Assembly (NCBI GenBank): GCA_019188255.1
Contig: JAETXT010000014.1
Location: 1,674,001-1,738,000, forward strand
DNA: 64,000 nucleotides
Source: Verticillium longisporum
Lineage: Eukaryota; Ascomycota; Sordariomycetes; Glomerellales; Plectosphaerellaceae
Reading direction: 5' to 3'
Shown here piece by piece: positions 10,807-22,172 of the stretch (within the stretch, counting starts at the first letter, position 1; each line of letters opens with the position of its first letter). A program made the translations under genes and the position numbers. The notes under the pieces are model-generated. The model was given only the letters and a program-made list of their open reading frames with translations. It did no database searches and was not told the origin of the DNA.

Positions 10807-13800
10807 GGTGGAGGTCGGCCGGCGCGCCTGAGGAGGCAGCCGATGTCGAGCAGTCGCGTCAGTTGATGGGTGTGGTGATGTAGGCGCCGACTTGGTGGTC
10901 TGGTTGCGGCTTCGTTATGGTGCGCTTGATGCGAAGTCTCTGGTGGATTGATAGGGTTGAGTGCGACGCGTCGGGGCGCGATGGACAGAGTCGCGGGCGC
11001 AGGCGCAGGCGCGTGCGTGAGTTGGTGCGTGCGTGGTCGATGGAAATTGACTTCAGCGGGGTCGTACAGTAAAAAAGCACAGTCCATTTACGGAGGTTCA
11101 CACAGTACGTGGCGGGAGCCGGGACACGAAGAGACCCATGACCAGAGCCTGTCATGGCGACTCGTACTCATCAATCATATCACTCGTATTACCATGTCGG
11201 ACGGACATGGACTGGTCCATCGACCGGTGACACACAAAGCAGGGGTCGGGGCAGCTTCCTGATGGCTGGTTGAGTCAATGGAAACTCTCACCGCAGTGTG
11301 GCTTACCACCGAGTTTGCATGGACATGTCATTCTACATAAAGCCTTGGATTCCATCGTTCTGGAAAATGCACATAAAATCTACAAGCGATAGACGGTCAA
11401 CATTGATTCAGAAGATGCGAGCAGCTTTCAAGTATTGTCGAGCGGATGCAGATGGGGGATAGCTCTCCGCTTGTGCCTGATCGCCGCCGCGGGCCAATTT
11501 ATCTGGCTCGATCAGCCGATCTATCTGGGTAGGTTTGGGACTTCCACAATGCATCAATCGTCAGCGTGGTTTCATCCGCCAGATACCCTTGCTGGCATGG
11601 CTGGCAGAGGCGAGTGACCAAGTACCATGTATTTCGACACAGCCTCGTTTGCCGTGTTGTGGTGGTGATGTGTCTCCAATCATAATGGAAAGGCCTTTCC
11701 AGGGCTTCCGGTCCTTAGAACTGGCCGTTGAGTCGGCCTGTGGATCATGATCCAGAGCTTTGGGGTGCATGGACCACAAGACGACGTGCAGATCTGCGAC
11801 CTGCCGCAGGTGCCGACATGAAATCATCATGTCGATGCCCGCTAACGAGTACGTGGAATATCCAGAAAATTCTCTTTGTTCTTGTTCAATCTTGGACTGA
11901 TACGACTGGCATTCGGCGACCCATGCTCGACAGGTAGATGGAATGTCTGTGGGATGGGCCTGTCCTGATTGATGACAGGCGTTGGAATTCTGAGGGCCGA
12001 AGTGGTAGCAGGGCCAGAAAATTGACGTTCCGAGACTGATCCGCGATGGCGTGCCACTGGGCCGCACTGGGATGCCTTGGATGCCGCTTAGGGACAACCG
12101 GCGCTGCCCTGAACCCTCCTAGTGTGCGCCAAGCTTTCCCGTCCTCGACCCCACTCCGCTGGATGCCACGTACATCAGTCTGGTTTGACCACGGGTCTTG
12201 CTTCGAACTCGCTGGGATGTGCACAGGTTGGCTGCATCGTATACTGTGGACGACGGTCACCAGTACAGGTCGTTGTGCTTCTGACAGTGTTGGCAAGGTA
12301 GTCCTGTCTGCGTGTGGTGGGAACGTGCCTGCGAAGTACCTTTCAGCTGCAGAGATACATTGGTGTCGGTAGGGCGGCACACAAAACCATCTTGCCGGGT
12401 CAGTCCGGAGCCAACGGATGGTCCAGCAGCACCCAAGGCAAGGCTGCAAACAGCCTATTGCAGCGCAGGTGTCAGGCTGGCGATCCTGGACGGGTTGCAC
12501 ATGCAGGCAGGCGAACAGGCAGGCAGATAGATGACTGCCTTCTGAACTCCGCAATACTGGCGGATCTTGTACTGGAACAGGACCCGATGTGACCAGGAAG
12601 CCAGGATTGGGGACCTGAGAAGCTGGAGGGGACAAGTGAGGGTCAGAGTTTGAGTCGTTGCAGGTACCTTCGTCAGGGATGAGAACCATGGTGCCCCTGG
12701 ACCCAACCTCCACCATCTGCGATGAATGAGTGAGGTCAAGGAGCTCCACCTCGAAAAAGGGACAGGGCCGGGACCCAGCAACGCAGGAGCCCCGTTGCCG
12801 ATCATGCTCACCATCACGGCAGCCCCGTTGGCTGTAATGATGGGCGTAGCCATGCGACAGGCCAACACCCCCGACTGCCCCATGTCGCGCCGCGATGCGA
12901 TGCGATGTGATGCGGTAGGTAGTGTCAGTCAAAAAGTCAGAGTTCGATGGACGATACCATGAGTGCATTGGAGTCATGGCTAATCGTGTCAGCTTCTGAC
13001 GAATGTGCATCGACTGCTGGGGAATAAGAGAAAAAAGCAATGGCATAAGATGGTAGAAGGGGGGGTGAGATGGAAGAGAAAGATCAGAGAAAAGAACCAG
13101 GAAACAGAGATGCTAATGCGATAGCAAGACCAGGTAGGTAGGCAGACAGAGGCAGGATGTCCTGTCAAAGCCAGGCAAGGAAGGAAAAGAGAGGCAAACC
13201 AACAAATGGCAGGTGGGCCTGGGGATGACGCTAGCCTGTTAAGCGAGAGCAGCCGCCGTGCACGTCGCGTGAAGGAACGTCCATTGGTCTTTGGACTGCT
13301 CCACGATCAAAAGTATAAAAATACTACCCAGATACCTGTGCCATATTTGACTGCTCCTCCACCCACCCCCAAGTCCCGGCCACTTGCTGTCGCTCTTTTT
13401 CGCGACTGCTGCACCAATCCCCACCTGCTGGCAGCTGCACCCGACCCCGATTGCGACCACTCAACCGCGACATCACAACCCAGCCATATTCATCCAGAAT
13501 CGAGGTTACGACGCTCGAAAGACAGACACATCGAGAGCGCGCGTCGAGAGGTCGCAAAGTATCATTTCGGCCCCAAACCTGCAACAACCAATTTTCTTTA
13601 TGATAGGTAGCACTATGGTGCTACCTGCGTGAGCGTGTTTGGCTTCCTCTCGCGACGCGACAATACCTGCTTGGTACTTTCGTTCAAACGACCACAAACT
13701 CAGGTAAGCCACCCTTTTCTGCATATCCCCGTTTGCTCCTTTTCATTCGTACCTCTGGCCGTTGCCACTGCCTACACACAACCTCAATATTTGCATATAC

Positions 13801-13902
13801 CGGGTTATTGCCATTCAATCCGAACGCTCAGCATGAAGCTCACACATTGACACCAGATATCCTCATAGAATGAAGTTTTTCTGAGTTCACTCAAAAGTCA
13901 TC
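10807..13902. other. 3.1-kb spacer between divergent smc3 and mot1
   Basis: No supported gene. The longest open frames (for example 11886-13046 on the minus strand) have unstructured composition and no recognisable motif. The right third should contain the mot1 promoter and a long leader: a CCATTGG (inverted CCAAT) at 13281-13287 and GTATAAAAATAC at 13313-13324 lie about 580 bp before the mot1 ATG. Short GCGAT repeats occur around 12891-12915. An unannotated non-coding RNA or a spliced upstream leader is possible but cannot be shown. Confidence 0.5.
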
Positions 13903-16900
13903 ATGGCATCAAGGTATGTGCTTCTCTTCAACGGCTATCTCTTCGCAGGCGCGCTAATCAGTAGACAGACTCGACCGGATCGTCACGTGAGTTCATTCGT
14001 GTTCAATGCTCTCAGAAGCAACCTCCTCTTCATGAGGGTCCGCTTCTCTGTGCACCCAGAATCCTACCCCGGAATTCATCTAACACTTCGCAGGATCCTT
14101 GAGACGGGAAGCACTCGTCTCATTCGAGACACGGCCGTGAGCCAACTTGCCGATTGGCAGAAGCAGCACCCAGACGAGCTCTTCAATCTTCTTTCTAGGG
14201 TCGTTCCGTATCTTCGTCATAAGGACTGGGAGACCAGGTCAACAGCAGCCAAGGCCATCGGCAAGATCGTTGAAAATGCTCCCTTTTACGATCCCAATGA
14301 GGACGAGGATGATGTTCCACCGCCAGCGCCCAAGGACGATGAAATTGGCGCGGTGAAGAAGGAGGAGGAGCAGGACTCGTCCTTCGCACAAGACGAGCTG
14401 TTCAAGCTGGATTCACTTAACCTCGACAACATTCTGAACTTTGGCCGCGAACTGGACAGAGGGGGCACCGTTGAGTACAACCTGGCGGCGTTGGACTCCC
14501 AATCTCGTCTTGCTCACCAAAAAAAGACGTTGAACGGAGGGCTGGGACTCTTAGGTCGGAGATTTGAGGAAGAGGAGATGCCCATCGTTATTGAGAAGGA
14601 TCCCAGTCCATCGACACCACACGATCACAGCAATGGTAACGGCCTGTCACGGAGCGACAGTAATGCTGCTGGGCAGGGCCAGTCCACAGAAGAGTCAGGC
14701 TTGAGCTCACGACAGCTCAACGTTCTGAAGCGCAAGCGGAAGCGAGAAGCCCAAAAGGCTGCCAAGGGTGGATTCGGTGATTTGTCCATACGGAGGACGG
14801 CCACTGCAGGCTCCGAAGGCCTTGCAGACGATACCCCCATGCCCGAGGCTGAATCAAAAAAGAGCGACTACTTCAGTTTAGAGCGACCCGCAGATGTTGA
14901 TGAGGACACCAAGGTTGTCAGCGAGTTCACAGGCCCCGTTCTGCCCATCAAGTCGGAGCTAGAAGCCGAGGACACCATGGAAGGCACAGAATGGCCCTAC
15001 GACAGGTTGTGTGACTTTCTCAAGATTGACATATTCGATCCTACCTGGGAGACACGACATGGAGCGGCCATGGGCCTTCGCGAGGTCATTCGAGTACATG
15101 GCGCAGGTGCTGGCAGGATGCGGGCCAAGTCGCGCCAGGAGAACGACAAGCTCAACAAAGCATGGCTCGATGACCTCGCTTGCAGGCTGGCCTCTGTGCT
15201 GATGCTCGACCGCTTCACAGATTACAGCTCCGACATGTCTGTTGCCCCAATTCGGGAATCCATCGGCCAGACTATGGGTGCAGTTCTTCGCCACGTTCCG
15301 CCAGAGTGTGTGCATGATATTTACAAGGTCTTGTTCCGCATGGTCATGCAAACCGACCTTAGCGTCGGCAAGGTCTGGGCTGTTTGCCACGGAGGCATGG
15401 TTGGTCTGAGATATGTCGTCGCAGTCAGGAAAGACTTGCTCCTCGAGGACGGCGAGATGATTGACGGCGTCATATCTGCTGTCATGAAAGGCCTTCAGGA
15501 CCAAGACGACGATGTGCGTTCCGTAAGCGCAGCCACACTACTACCCATGGCCCAAGAATTCGTCACCATGAGGCCTGCCGCCATCGATGGCCTCATCAAC
15601 ATTGTCTGGGGCAGTCTCCAGGATCTAGGTGACGACCTCAGCGCCAGCACAGGCAAGATTATGGATCTCCTTGCCACTCTGTGTAGCTTCCCCGAGGTGC
15701 TGCAGGCCATGCAAACATCCGCCGACACAGATGAGGAACGGACTTTCAACGTTCTTGTCCCCAGACTCTATCCTTTCCTCCGCCACACCATTACTTCAGT
15801 TCGACTTGCTGTCCTGAAGGCCCTGATGACCTTTATTGGATTGGAAAAGCAGCGCTCCAGTGGATGGCTCGGAGAGAAGCTTCTGCGACTTATCTTCCAG
15901 AACGTCTTGGTCGAGAGGGATAGAGAGACTCTCAAGATGTCCTTAGAGGTCTGGTCGTCACTCATCACATCTCTCGCCCAAAATCCTGCAGAACTTGCCG
16001 ACGCCGCATCAGTCGAGCCCATGATGCAACTGGCTCTACACCCCATTGGCGTGTCTCGCAATCCTATCCCTATGAACGCCACGCTCTTCCAGAAACCCTC
16101 AGGCGGCACATATACTAATGCCGCCATGCCCGTGGCTCCAGTCAGGAAAGCGGCCTCGCCAGACGGAGAACGGGCATCTAAGCGTCGGCGGAAGTCCACC
16201 AAGGTCGATGATGCTCCTGTTGCCACTCATACTCACGATGTCGACGGTCACATGATGCAAGGCGATGTCGACCTTGTTGGCATGGATACCTTGATCCGGT
16301 CGAGAATGTCAGCTGCAAAGGCCATAGGCTTACTCATGGCGCACATTCCTGTCGACAGGCTTGCCGAATACGAGCAACATATTCTACCTGCTCTTGCTTC
16401 GCCGTTCTCGTCGACAGAGCTCACCGCATGCGTTGTCATTGAGGAATACGCAAAGAACTGCGCTGGCGAGGTCTCGCCACGCTTCACCAAGCCAGTGCAG
16501 AGCATTATCGAAACGGAACGACCCTCCCACTATAGGGATCTAGTCAGCTACATGCACCGTGTGCGGTCTCAATGCTCACAACTGCTTAACATGTTTAGAG
16601 ACCATGGTAAGGTTTCGAGCAGCAAGCTGCCCACCCTTGCTGTCGTCGTACAGGGCGAGGCAGAAGCCGGACCTGGCGCGTTCTCGGTCGCTGTGGCTGA
16701 GAAGGTCGTCAACGAGGACTTCGATAAACTCAAGAAGGCTATGTCACCCGGCCAGCGTCTTGTTGCAAGTCAGATGCTGGCTGAGTCCCGAGATGTTACG
16801 GCCACAGCCATTGCAGATGCAAAGTCAGCAAAGGACGCCAGGGATGTGCGTGTCAAGGCTGCCGCTGCCTGCGCACTTGTCGCCATCAAGGCGCTGCCCA

Positions 16901-19713
16901 AGAAACCTAGCCCCCTCATCAAGGGCGTTATGGACAGCATCAAGACCGAGGAAAACCAAGAGCTTCAAAGCCGTTCTGCTAACACAATCGCAAGACTCAT
17001 TCAGCTCTTCACCGAGATGGGACGCAAGGGCCCTGCTGAGAAGGTCGTATCGAATCTCGTCAAGTTCTCTTGCGTTGAGGTTGCCGAAACTCCCGAGTTC
17101 CCAGTACATGCAACCAAGACGAATTGCATCTTGTCAATGCAGAAGGAGGAAGATAGGGTTGACCATCCTGACGCTGCGAAATGGGCGAGGGAAGCCAAGG
17201 CAGCGCGCATCACGCGGCGCGGCGCAAAGGAAGCTCTCGAGATCCTGTCAAGGAATTACGGCGCCGATCTACTCAATACCGTGCCTGTCTTGAGGGTGTT
17301 TATGGAGGAGCCTCTTGTCAAGGCCTTCTCGGGCGATCTGCCCGCCGAAGCAAAGAATCCCGAAGAGACTTTTGGCCAGGAGATTGTGGACGCCATGTCC
17401 CTCATCCGAACCCTCATGCCAACTTTGGACAAGGCGATTCATCCCTTCGTCATGGACATGGTACCCCTGGTCATCAAGGCGCTGCATTCCGAGCTTTCCG
17501 TCTTCCGCTACATGGCAGCCAAGTGCATGGCCACGATCTGCAGCGTTATGACGGTCGAGGGCATGACCGCGCTTGTGGAAAAGGTCTTGCCCTCGATCAG
17601 CAACCCTATCGACCTCAACTTCAGACAAGGCGCGATTGAAGCAATCTACCACTTGATTGCTGTCATGGGCGACGCTATTCTGCCATATACCATCTTCCTC
17701 ATCGTGCCTGTCCTGGGCCGCATGAGTGATTCGGACAACGAGATTCGTCTCATCGCAACCACATCGTTCGCTACACTAGTGAAGCTTGTGCCTCTCGAGG
17801 CTGGTATTCCGGACCCGCCAGGGCTGTCAGAGGAGCTCCTCAAAGGACGAGATCGAGAGCGTACATTCATCTCCCAGCTTCTCGATCCCAAGAAGGTGGA
17901 GCCGTTCAAGATCCCAGTTGCTATCAAAGCTGAGCTGCGCTCTTACCAGCAAGATGGTGTCAACTGGCTCAACTTCTTGAACAAGTATCATCTGCACGGT
18001 ATTCTCTGTGACGACATGGGCCTCGGCAAAACGCTTCAGACCATCTGCATGGTTTCCAGCGACCACCACCAGCGCGCTGAAGAGTTTGCGAAGACTGGCG
18101 CCCCCGATGTTCGGCGACTCCCTTCGCTGATCGTTTGCCCGCCTACCCTTTCGGGTCATTGGTCACAGGAGCTGCGGACCTACGCTCCCTTCTTGACCGT
18201 GACAGCCTATGTCGGCCCGCCTAGCGAGAGGAAGGCTCTGAAGGACTCGCTCGACAAGACGGACATTGTGATCACCAGCTACGACGTGTGTCGCAACGAT
18301 GTCGACATCTTGGCGCAGTACAACTGGAACTACATCGTCCTTGATGAAGGCCACCTCATCAAGAATCCCAAGGCCAAGATCACCATGGCAGTCAAGCGGT
18401 TCCCCAGCAACCACCGATTGATTCTGACGGGAACACCAATTCAAAACAACGTTCTCGAGCTTTGGTCCCTGTTTGACTTTTTGATGCCAGGCTTCTTGGG
18501 CGCAGAAAAGGTCTTCCTTGACCGGTTCGCCAAACCCATCGCCGCGAGTCGCTTTAGTAAAGCTTCATCGAAAGAACAGGAAGCGGGTGCCCTGGCCATT
18601 GAAGCCCTGCACAAGCAGGTGTTGCCCTTCCTATTGCGACGTCTCAAGGAGGAGGTGCTCAACGACCTCCCGCCCAAGATTCTGCAAAACTACTATTGCG
18701 ACATGAGCGATCTGCAGAGGAAACTCTTTGACGACTTTACCAGAAAGCAAGGCAAGAAGCTCCAAGAAGAAGCTGGCAAGGACGACAAAGAAGCCAAGTC
18801 ACACATCTTCCAGGCTTTGCAATACATGCGTAAACTCTGCAACTCGCCAGCTTTGGTTATGAAGCCAGGTCACAACCTCTACGACGACACGCAGCGTCTG
18901 CTGAACAAGCAGGGCACCAGCCTCGAGGACCCAGCTCACGCACCGAAGCTGACGGCTCTACGCGACCTGCTTGTGGACTGTGGTATTGGTGTCGAGGGAG
19001 CCGAGTCAAACGATCCGCTGTACCAGCCCATCAAACCGCATCGTGCACTGGTGTTCTGTCAGATGAAGGAGATGTTGGACATGGTCCAGAATACGGTTCT
19101 CAAGAGCATGCTGCCCAGCGTGTCCTTCCTCAGACTGGATGGTGGCGTCGAGGCCAACAAGCGACAGGCTATTGTCAACAAGTTCAATCAAGACCCCTCG
19201 TACGACGTCCTTCTCTTAACGACGAGCGTTGGCGGCCTGGGTCTCAATCTAACAGGTGCTGACACTGTTATCTTCGTGGAGCATGATTGGAACCCTCAAA
19301 AGGATTTGCAGGCCATGGATCGCGCCCACCGAATCGGTCAGAAGAAGGTCGTCAACGTGTATCGTCTCATCACTCGCGGCACGCTTGAGGAGAAGATTCT
19401 GAGTCTGCAACGGTTCAAGATTGACGTGGCGTCGACAGTCGTCAACCAGCAGAACGCAGGCCTGTCGACGATGGACACGGATCAGATTCTCGATCTGTTC
19501 AATATGGGTGACACCGGGCCAGGCCTTATCAGCGACAAGCCGAACCCGATGGAAGGACGAGAAGAGGACATGGTGGACGTGGAGACGGGTGATGTGATCA
19601 CAAATAAGCCGGGCGGTAAGAAGGCCTGGATGGACGATCTGGACGATCTCTGGGACAACCGCCAGTACGAAGAGAGCTTCGACCTGGACGGCTTCTTAAA
19701 GACGATGCAGTAG
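13903..19713 (+). CDS. mot1: Mot1/BTAF1 TBP-associated Swi2/Snf2 ATPase
   Basis: Nuclear ATPase that strips TATA-binding protein from DNA and so redistributes it between promoters. Exons 13903-13913, 13969-13986 and 14094-19713 give 1882 residues; yeast Mot1 is of similar size. The mature N-terminus reads MASRLDRIVTILETGSTRLI, the conserved Mot1 start. HEAT repeats fill about residues 1-1270. The Snf2 ATPase domain follows: DDMGLGKTLQT (motif I), DEGHLIKNPKAK (II), LTGTPIQNN (III), LRLDGGVEANKRQAIV, TSVGGLGLNLTGADTVIF and DRAHRIGQKK (VI). The C-terminus keeps the Trp-rich WMDDLDDLWDN block. The two 5' introns (55 and 107 nt) contain no in-frame stop when both are kept, so an unspliced reading stays open; splicing is chosen because it restores the family N-terminus. 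No frame damage is seen. Confidence 0.96.
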   Translation: MASRYVLLFNGYLFAGALISRQTRPDRHVSSFVFNALRSNLLFMRVRFSVHPESYPGIHLTLRRILETGSTRLIRDTAVSQLADWQKQHPDELFNLLSRVVPYLRHKDWETRSTAAKAIGKIVENAPFYDPNEDEDDVPPPAPKDDEIGAVKKEEEQDSSFAQDELFKLDSLNLDNILNFGRELDRGGTVEYNLAALDSQSRLAHQKKTLNGGLGLLGRRFEEEEMPIVIEKDPSPSTPHDHSNGNGLSRSDSNAAGQGQSTEESGLSSRQLNVLKRKRKREAQKAAKGGFGDLSIRRTATAGSEGLADDTPMPEAESKKSDYFSLERPADVDEDTKVVSEFTGPVLPIKSELEAEDTMEGTEWPYDRLCDFLKIDIFDPTWETRHGAAMGLREVIRVHGAGAGRMRAKSRQENDKLNKAWLDDLACRLASVLMLDRFTDYSSDMSVAPIRESIGQTMGAVLRHVPPECVHDIYKVLFRMVMQTDLSVGKVWAVCHGGMVGLRYVVAVRKDLLLEDGEMIDGVISAVMKGLQDQDDDVRSVSAATLLPMAQEFVTMRPAAIDGLINIVWGSLQDLGDDLSASTGKIMDLLATLCSFPEVLQAMQTSADTDEERTFNVLVPRLYPFLRHTITSVRLAVLKALMTFIGLEKQRSSGWLGEKLLRLIFQNVLVERDRETLKMSLEVWSSLITSLAQNPAELADAASVEPMMQLALHPIGVSRNPIPMNATLFQKPSGGTYTNAAMPVAPVRKAASPDGERASKRRRKSTKVDDAPVATHTHDVDGHMMQGDVDLVGMDTLIRSRMSAAKAIGLLMAHIPVDRLAEYEQHILPALASPFSSTELTACVVIEEYAKNCAGEVSPRFTKPVQSIIETERPSHYRDLVSYMHRVRSQCSQLLNMFRDHGKVSSSKLPTLAVVVQGEAEAGPGAFSVAVAEKVVNEDFDKLKKAMSPGQRLVASQMLAESRDVTATAIADAKSAKDARDVRVKAAAACALVAIKALPKKPSPLIKGVMDSIKTEENQELQSRSANTIARLIQLFTEMGRKGPAEKVVSNLVKFSCVEVAETPEFPVHATKTNCILSMQKEEDRVDHPDAAKWAREAKAARITRRGAKEALEILSRNYGADLLNTVPVLRVFMEEPLVKAFSGDLPAEAKNPEETFGQEIVDAMSLIRTLMPTLDKAIHPFVMDMVPLVIKALHSELSVFRYMAAKCMATICSVMTVEGMTALVEKVLPSISNPIDLNFRQGAIEAIYHLIAVMGDAILPYTIFLIVPVLGRMSDSDNEIRLIATTSFATLVKLVPLEAGIPDPPGLSEELLKGRDRERTFISQLLDPKKVEPFKIPVAIKAELRSYQQDGVNWLNFLNKYHLHGILCDDMGLGKTLQTICMVSSDHHQRAEEFAKTGAPDVRRLPSLIVCPPTLSGHWSQELRTYAPFLTVTAYVGPPSERKALKDSLDKTDIVITSYDVCRNDVDILAQYNWNYIVLDEGHLIKNPKAKITMAVKRFPSNHRLILTGTPIQNNVLELWSLFDFLMPGFLGAEKVFLDRFAKPIAASRFSKASSKEQEAGALAIEALHKQVLPFLLRRLKEEVLNDLPPKILQNYYCDMSDLQRKLFDDFTRKQGKKLQEEAGKDDKEAKSHIFQALQYMRKLCNSPALVMKPGHNLYDDTQRLLNKQGTSLEDPAHAPKLTALRDLLVDCGIGVEGAESNDPLYQPIKPHRALVFCQMKEMLDMVQNTVLKSMLPSVSFLRLDGGVEANKRQAIVNKFNQDPSYDVLLLTTSVGGLGLNLTGADTVIFVEHDWNPQKDLQAMDRAHRIGQKKVVNVYRLITRGTLEEKILSLQRFKIDVASTVVNQQNAGLSTMDTDQILDLFNMGDTGPGLISDKPNPMEGREEDMVDVETGDVITNKPGGKKAWMDDLDDLWDNRQYEESFDLDGFLKTMQ

Positions 19714-20306
19714 GACATGGCCGCGACGGTACGGCGAGGGACAGACGCTTTGCCGGGAAAGGATGAACGGAGTTTTCTGGGTCAGGGGCCCGTGTTCGTG
19801 GAGAACCAAAGGGTCGGCGCTGTTGCTCATAGCTCTGCTTGAGAGGGGTTGCTTTTGGTCGTTCGCATGGCTATTGTATGTACCAACTGTAACAATGGAC
19901 GGGAATGGGGTGGTGGCGAGCGATATTTTTGACACATCAGTGGACGATGCTTAGCATGGCTTATATCAACTAACGTAATGATGCGAGAGTTGCTCGCAAG
20001 AAGAAACGGGAGAAGAAACCGGACAACTGGATTTCGTTGATTTGCACCTTGACATTCACAGGTCACAAGTGCTCCAACGTGAAGAACTGGGATGGCGATA
20101 AGATAAAGGTAGTGGTGGGGTACGAGCCTCACTGCCTGCTCTCCCGTCCCAGTACCCCGCTATGGGTTTTGGGGGGGAGGTGCCGACCGAGAACCTTCCA
20201 TGACTGCTGCTGCCGCTGCTTCCTCCTCTTGACGTTTCCAGGTGAAGACTACCGAGACCACGAGGTCGAACTCATCACGAACAAAGAATTGAGCAAAACC
20301 GCTAAC
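19714..20306. other. intergenic, mot1 3' end to cdc37 promoter
   Basis: A 593-bp spacer between two tandem plus-strand genes. It should hold the mot1 3' UTR and the cdc37 promoter and leader. No gene or repeat is evident. Confidence 0.55.
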
Positions 20307-21921
20307 ATGCCCGTGGACTACAGTAAATGGGTAAGTAGTTTTCTCTTCATTCCACGCCCCCAGGCCTTCCGACACGCGACGACAAGGCAAACTGACGGAA
20401 CCCCCTCACCGTGGTGCAGGACGCGCTGGAGCTCAGCGACGACTCGGACATTGAAGTGCACCCCAACGTCGACAAGCGGTCCTTCATCCGCGCCAAGCAG
20501 AACCAGATTCATCAGGAGCGGCAGCAGCGCAAGCACCAGATCGAGACGCTCAAGTATGAGCGCGTCATCAACGACGGGCTGATGCGGCGCATCTCCGGCC
20601 TGCTGTCGGCGCTCAAGGCGCACGCCGCCGTGGCCGAGACGCGCAACCCGGGCGAGGTGGCGTTCCAGGCCGTCATGGAGTCGGCGGGGCGGCACGAGGA
20701 CGACCAGCCGCCGCCGCGGCCCGAGGGCGTGCACACAGAGTCGGAGCCGCTGCCGTCGTACTCCAAGATGATGGCGACGCTGCTCGACCAGGTCAGCAAG
20801 AGCCTCGACGAGCGCGGGCTCACGGACAACCGGTACCAGGGCATGATTGACGGCATCGGCGAGCATCTCAACAAGGTCGAGGGCCTGCAGGCGCAGCTCG
20901 TCGTCAAGCTGGCGGAGCTCGAGAAGGAGGAGGGCCGCAAGATCACGAGCGAGGGGTACAAGGACGGCTTCAACAGCTCGCACGTGGCCAAGGCCGCGCC
21001 GGGCGAGGCCAAGGACGGCAAGAAGCAGGAGGTCGAGCTCCTGAACCCCAACTTCAAGGGCGGCGCCGCCGCCGGCGCGCCGTCGGCGTCGACCGAGAGC
21101 TACGGCGACGACGAGGAGATCGAGGCGTCGCCGGCGGCGCAGCTGTTTGCGCAGGTCCGCGCCCACCCTACTCGGCCAGCCTGTCGTTCCTGTCGAAGCA
21201 CCCGGAGATCCTGACGGAGCGGGAGACGGACGGCCTGCTCGTCATGGCCTTTGACGCGGCGCTCGAGCGCAAGGACGACTGGAGCCGGCAGTGCGTACAC
21301 CAGGCGCTGCTGCTGCAGTACTGCCGGGCGCTCGGCAAGGACGGCGTCGCCATGTTCTTCAAGCGCATCACGACAAAGGGCCACCAGGCGCAGGGGGTCT
21401 TTTACAAGGACGTCACGGTCACGTACGCGCGCATCCGGTCGCGGTCACGCGAGATTGAGGCCGAGAGGGCCAAGGAGCCGGCCGTGGGCGGCGAGCAGAT
21501 TCAGCTGGACGCCGGCGGGCCGGGCACCGGAGATCAAGATTCGCATCCCGCCGGCGGACAGTGAGGAGGTCGAGGTCAAGGAGGCGCGCCTGATCTTTGA
21601 GAGCTTCAGCGACGAGTTCCGCAAGGCCCTCGAGACGGGCAGCCTCGACAAGGTGAACTACGTGCTGGGGAACATGACGGTGGAAGCGGCTGAGGACGTC
21701 GTGGCTAAGCTCGGCGATGTGAGTTTGACCTGTCGGGCTCTATTGTCATGGTTTCAATTTTTGCTAACTAACGCGCAAAACAGGCCGGCATCCTCAGTCT
21801 CGAGGAGCAGATTATCGATGCCACGACCGAGGAAGGACGCAAGGCACTGAAGGAGATGGAAGCGGCACAGACGGGCACTGGTGCAGGCTCCGAGTCAGGC
21901 TACGCCCCCGATCCGGAATAA
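20307..21921 (+). CDS. cdc37: Hsp90 co-chaperone Cdc37
   Basis: Co-chaperone that loads protein kinases onto Hsp90 in the cytosol. Exons 20307-20330, 20420-21718 and 21784-21921, about 486 residues after correction. The N-terminus is the signature MPVDYSKWDALELSDDSDIE, whose conserved Ser follows LEL. The middle Hsp90-binding region contains LSFLSKHPEIL...ETDGLL and QCVHQALLLQYC. The C-terminus has EARLIFESFSDEFRKALE and a final helix LEEQIIDATTEEGRKAL. Two frame breaks: one C missing around 21166-21168 (CACCCTAC should read CACCCCTAC, giving HPYSASLSFL), and a second near 21524-21531 where one base is extra or two are missing (GGPG to PEIKIRIP). The conserved protein resumes immediately each time, so the gene is probably intact in the organism. 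Confidence 0.9.
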
Positions 21922-22132
21922 AGGGACACCCACCACAAAGGTGACGGCGACAGGGAGGTATCGTGGCATCGTGAGCCTCGTATCCAGAATGCATGCCAGT
22001 TCGAGCACGGTGCAGTGATCGGGCAACCATGACCGAAAGAGAAAGCAAGCTATCAAAAAGCTTCTAAGCGGAATTACAGATAGTTCTTCTAGGAAGTTGC
22101 AAAATGGCCAAAGGGAAAAATAAAAAATGTCA

Positions 22133-22172
22133 CCAAATTGCAACATGTTTGCCCAAATTGCAACATGTTTGC
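22133..22172. repeat. 20-bp perfect tandem duplication
   Basis: The unit CCAAATTGCAACATGTTTGC occurs twice head to tail with no mismatch. It contains ATTGCAA and the palindrome ACATGT. Function unknown; replication slippage or paired protein sites are both possible. Confidence 0.9.

Noticed and set aside
11886..13046. Minus-strand open frame of 386 codons in the smc3-mot1 spacer
   Set aside because: Random-looking composition with repeated Pro/His/Arg/Cys patches and no motif; overlaps short repeats and other open frames equally well.
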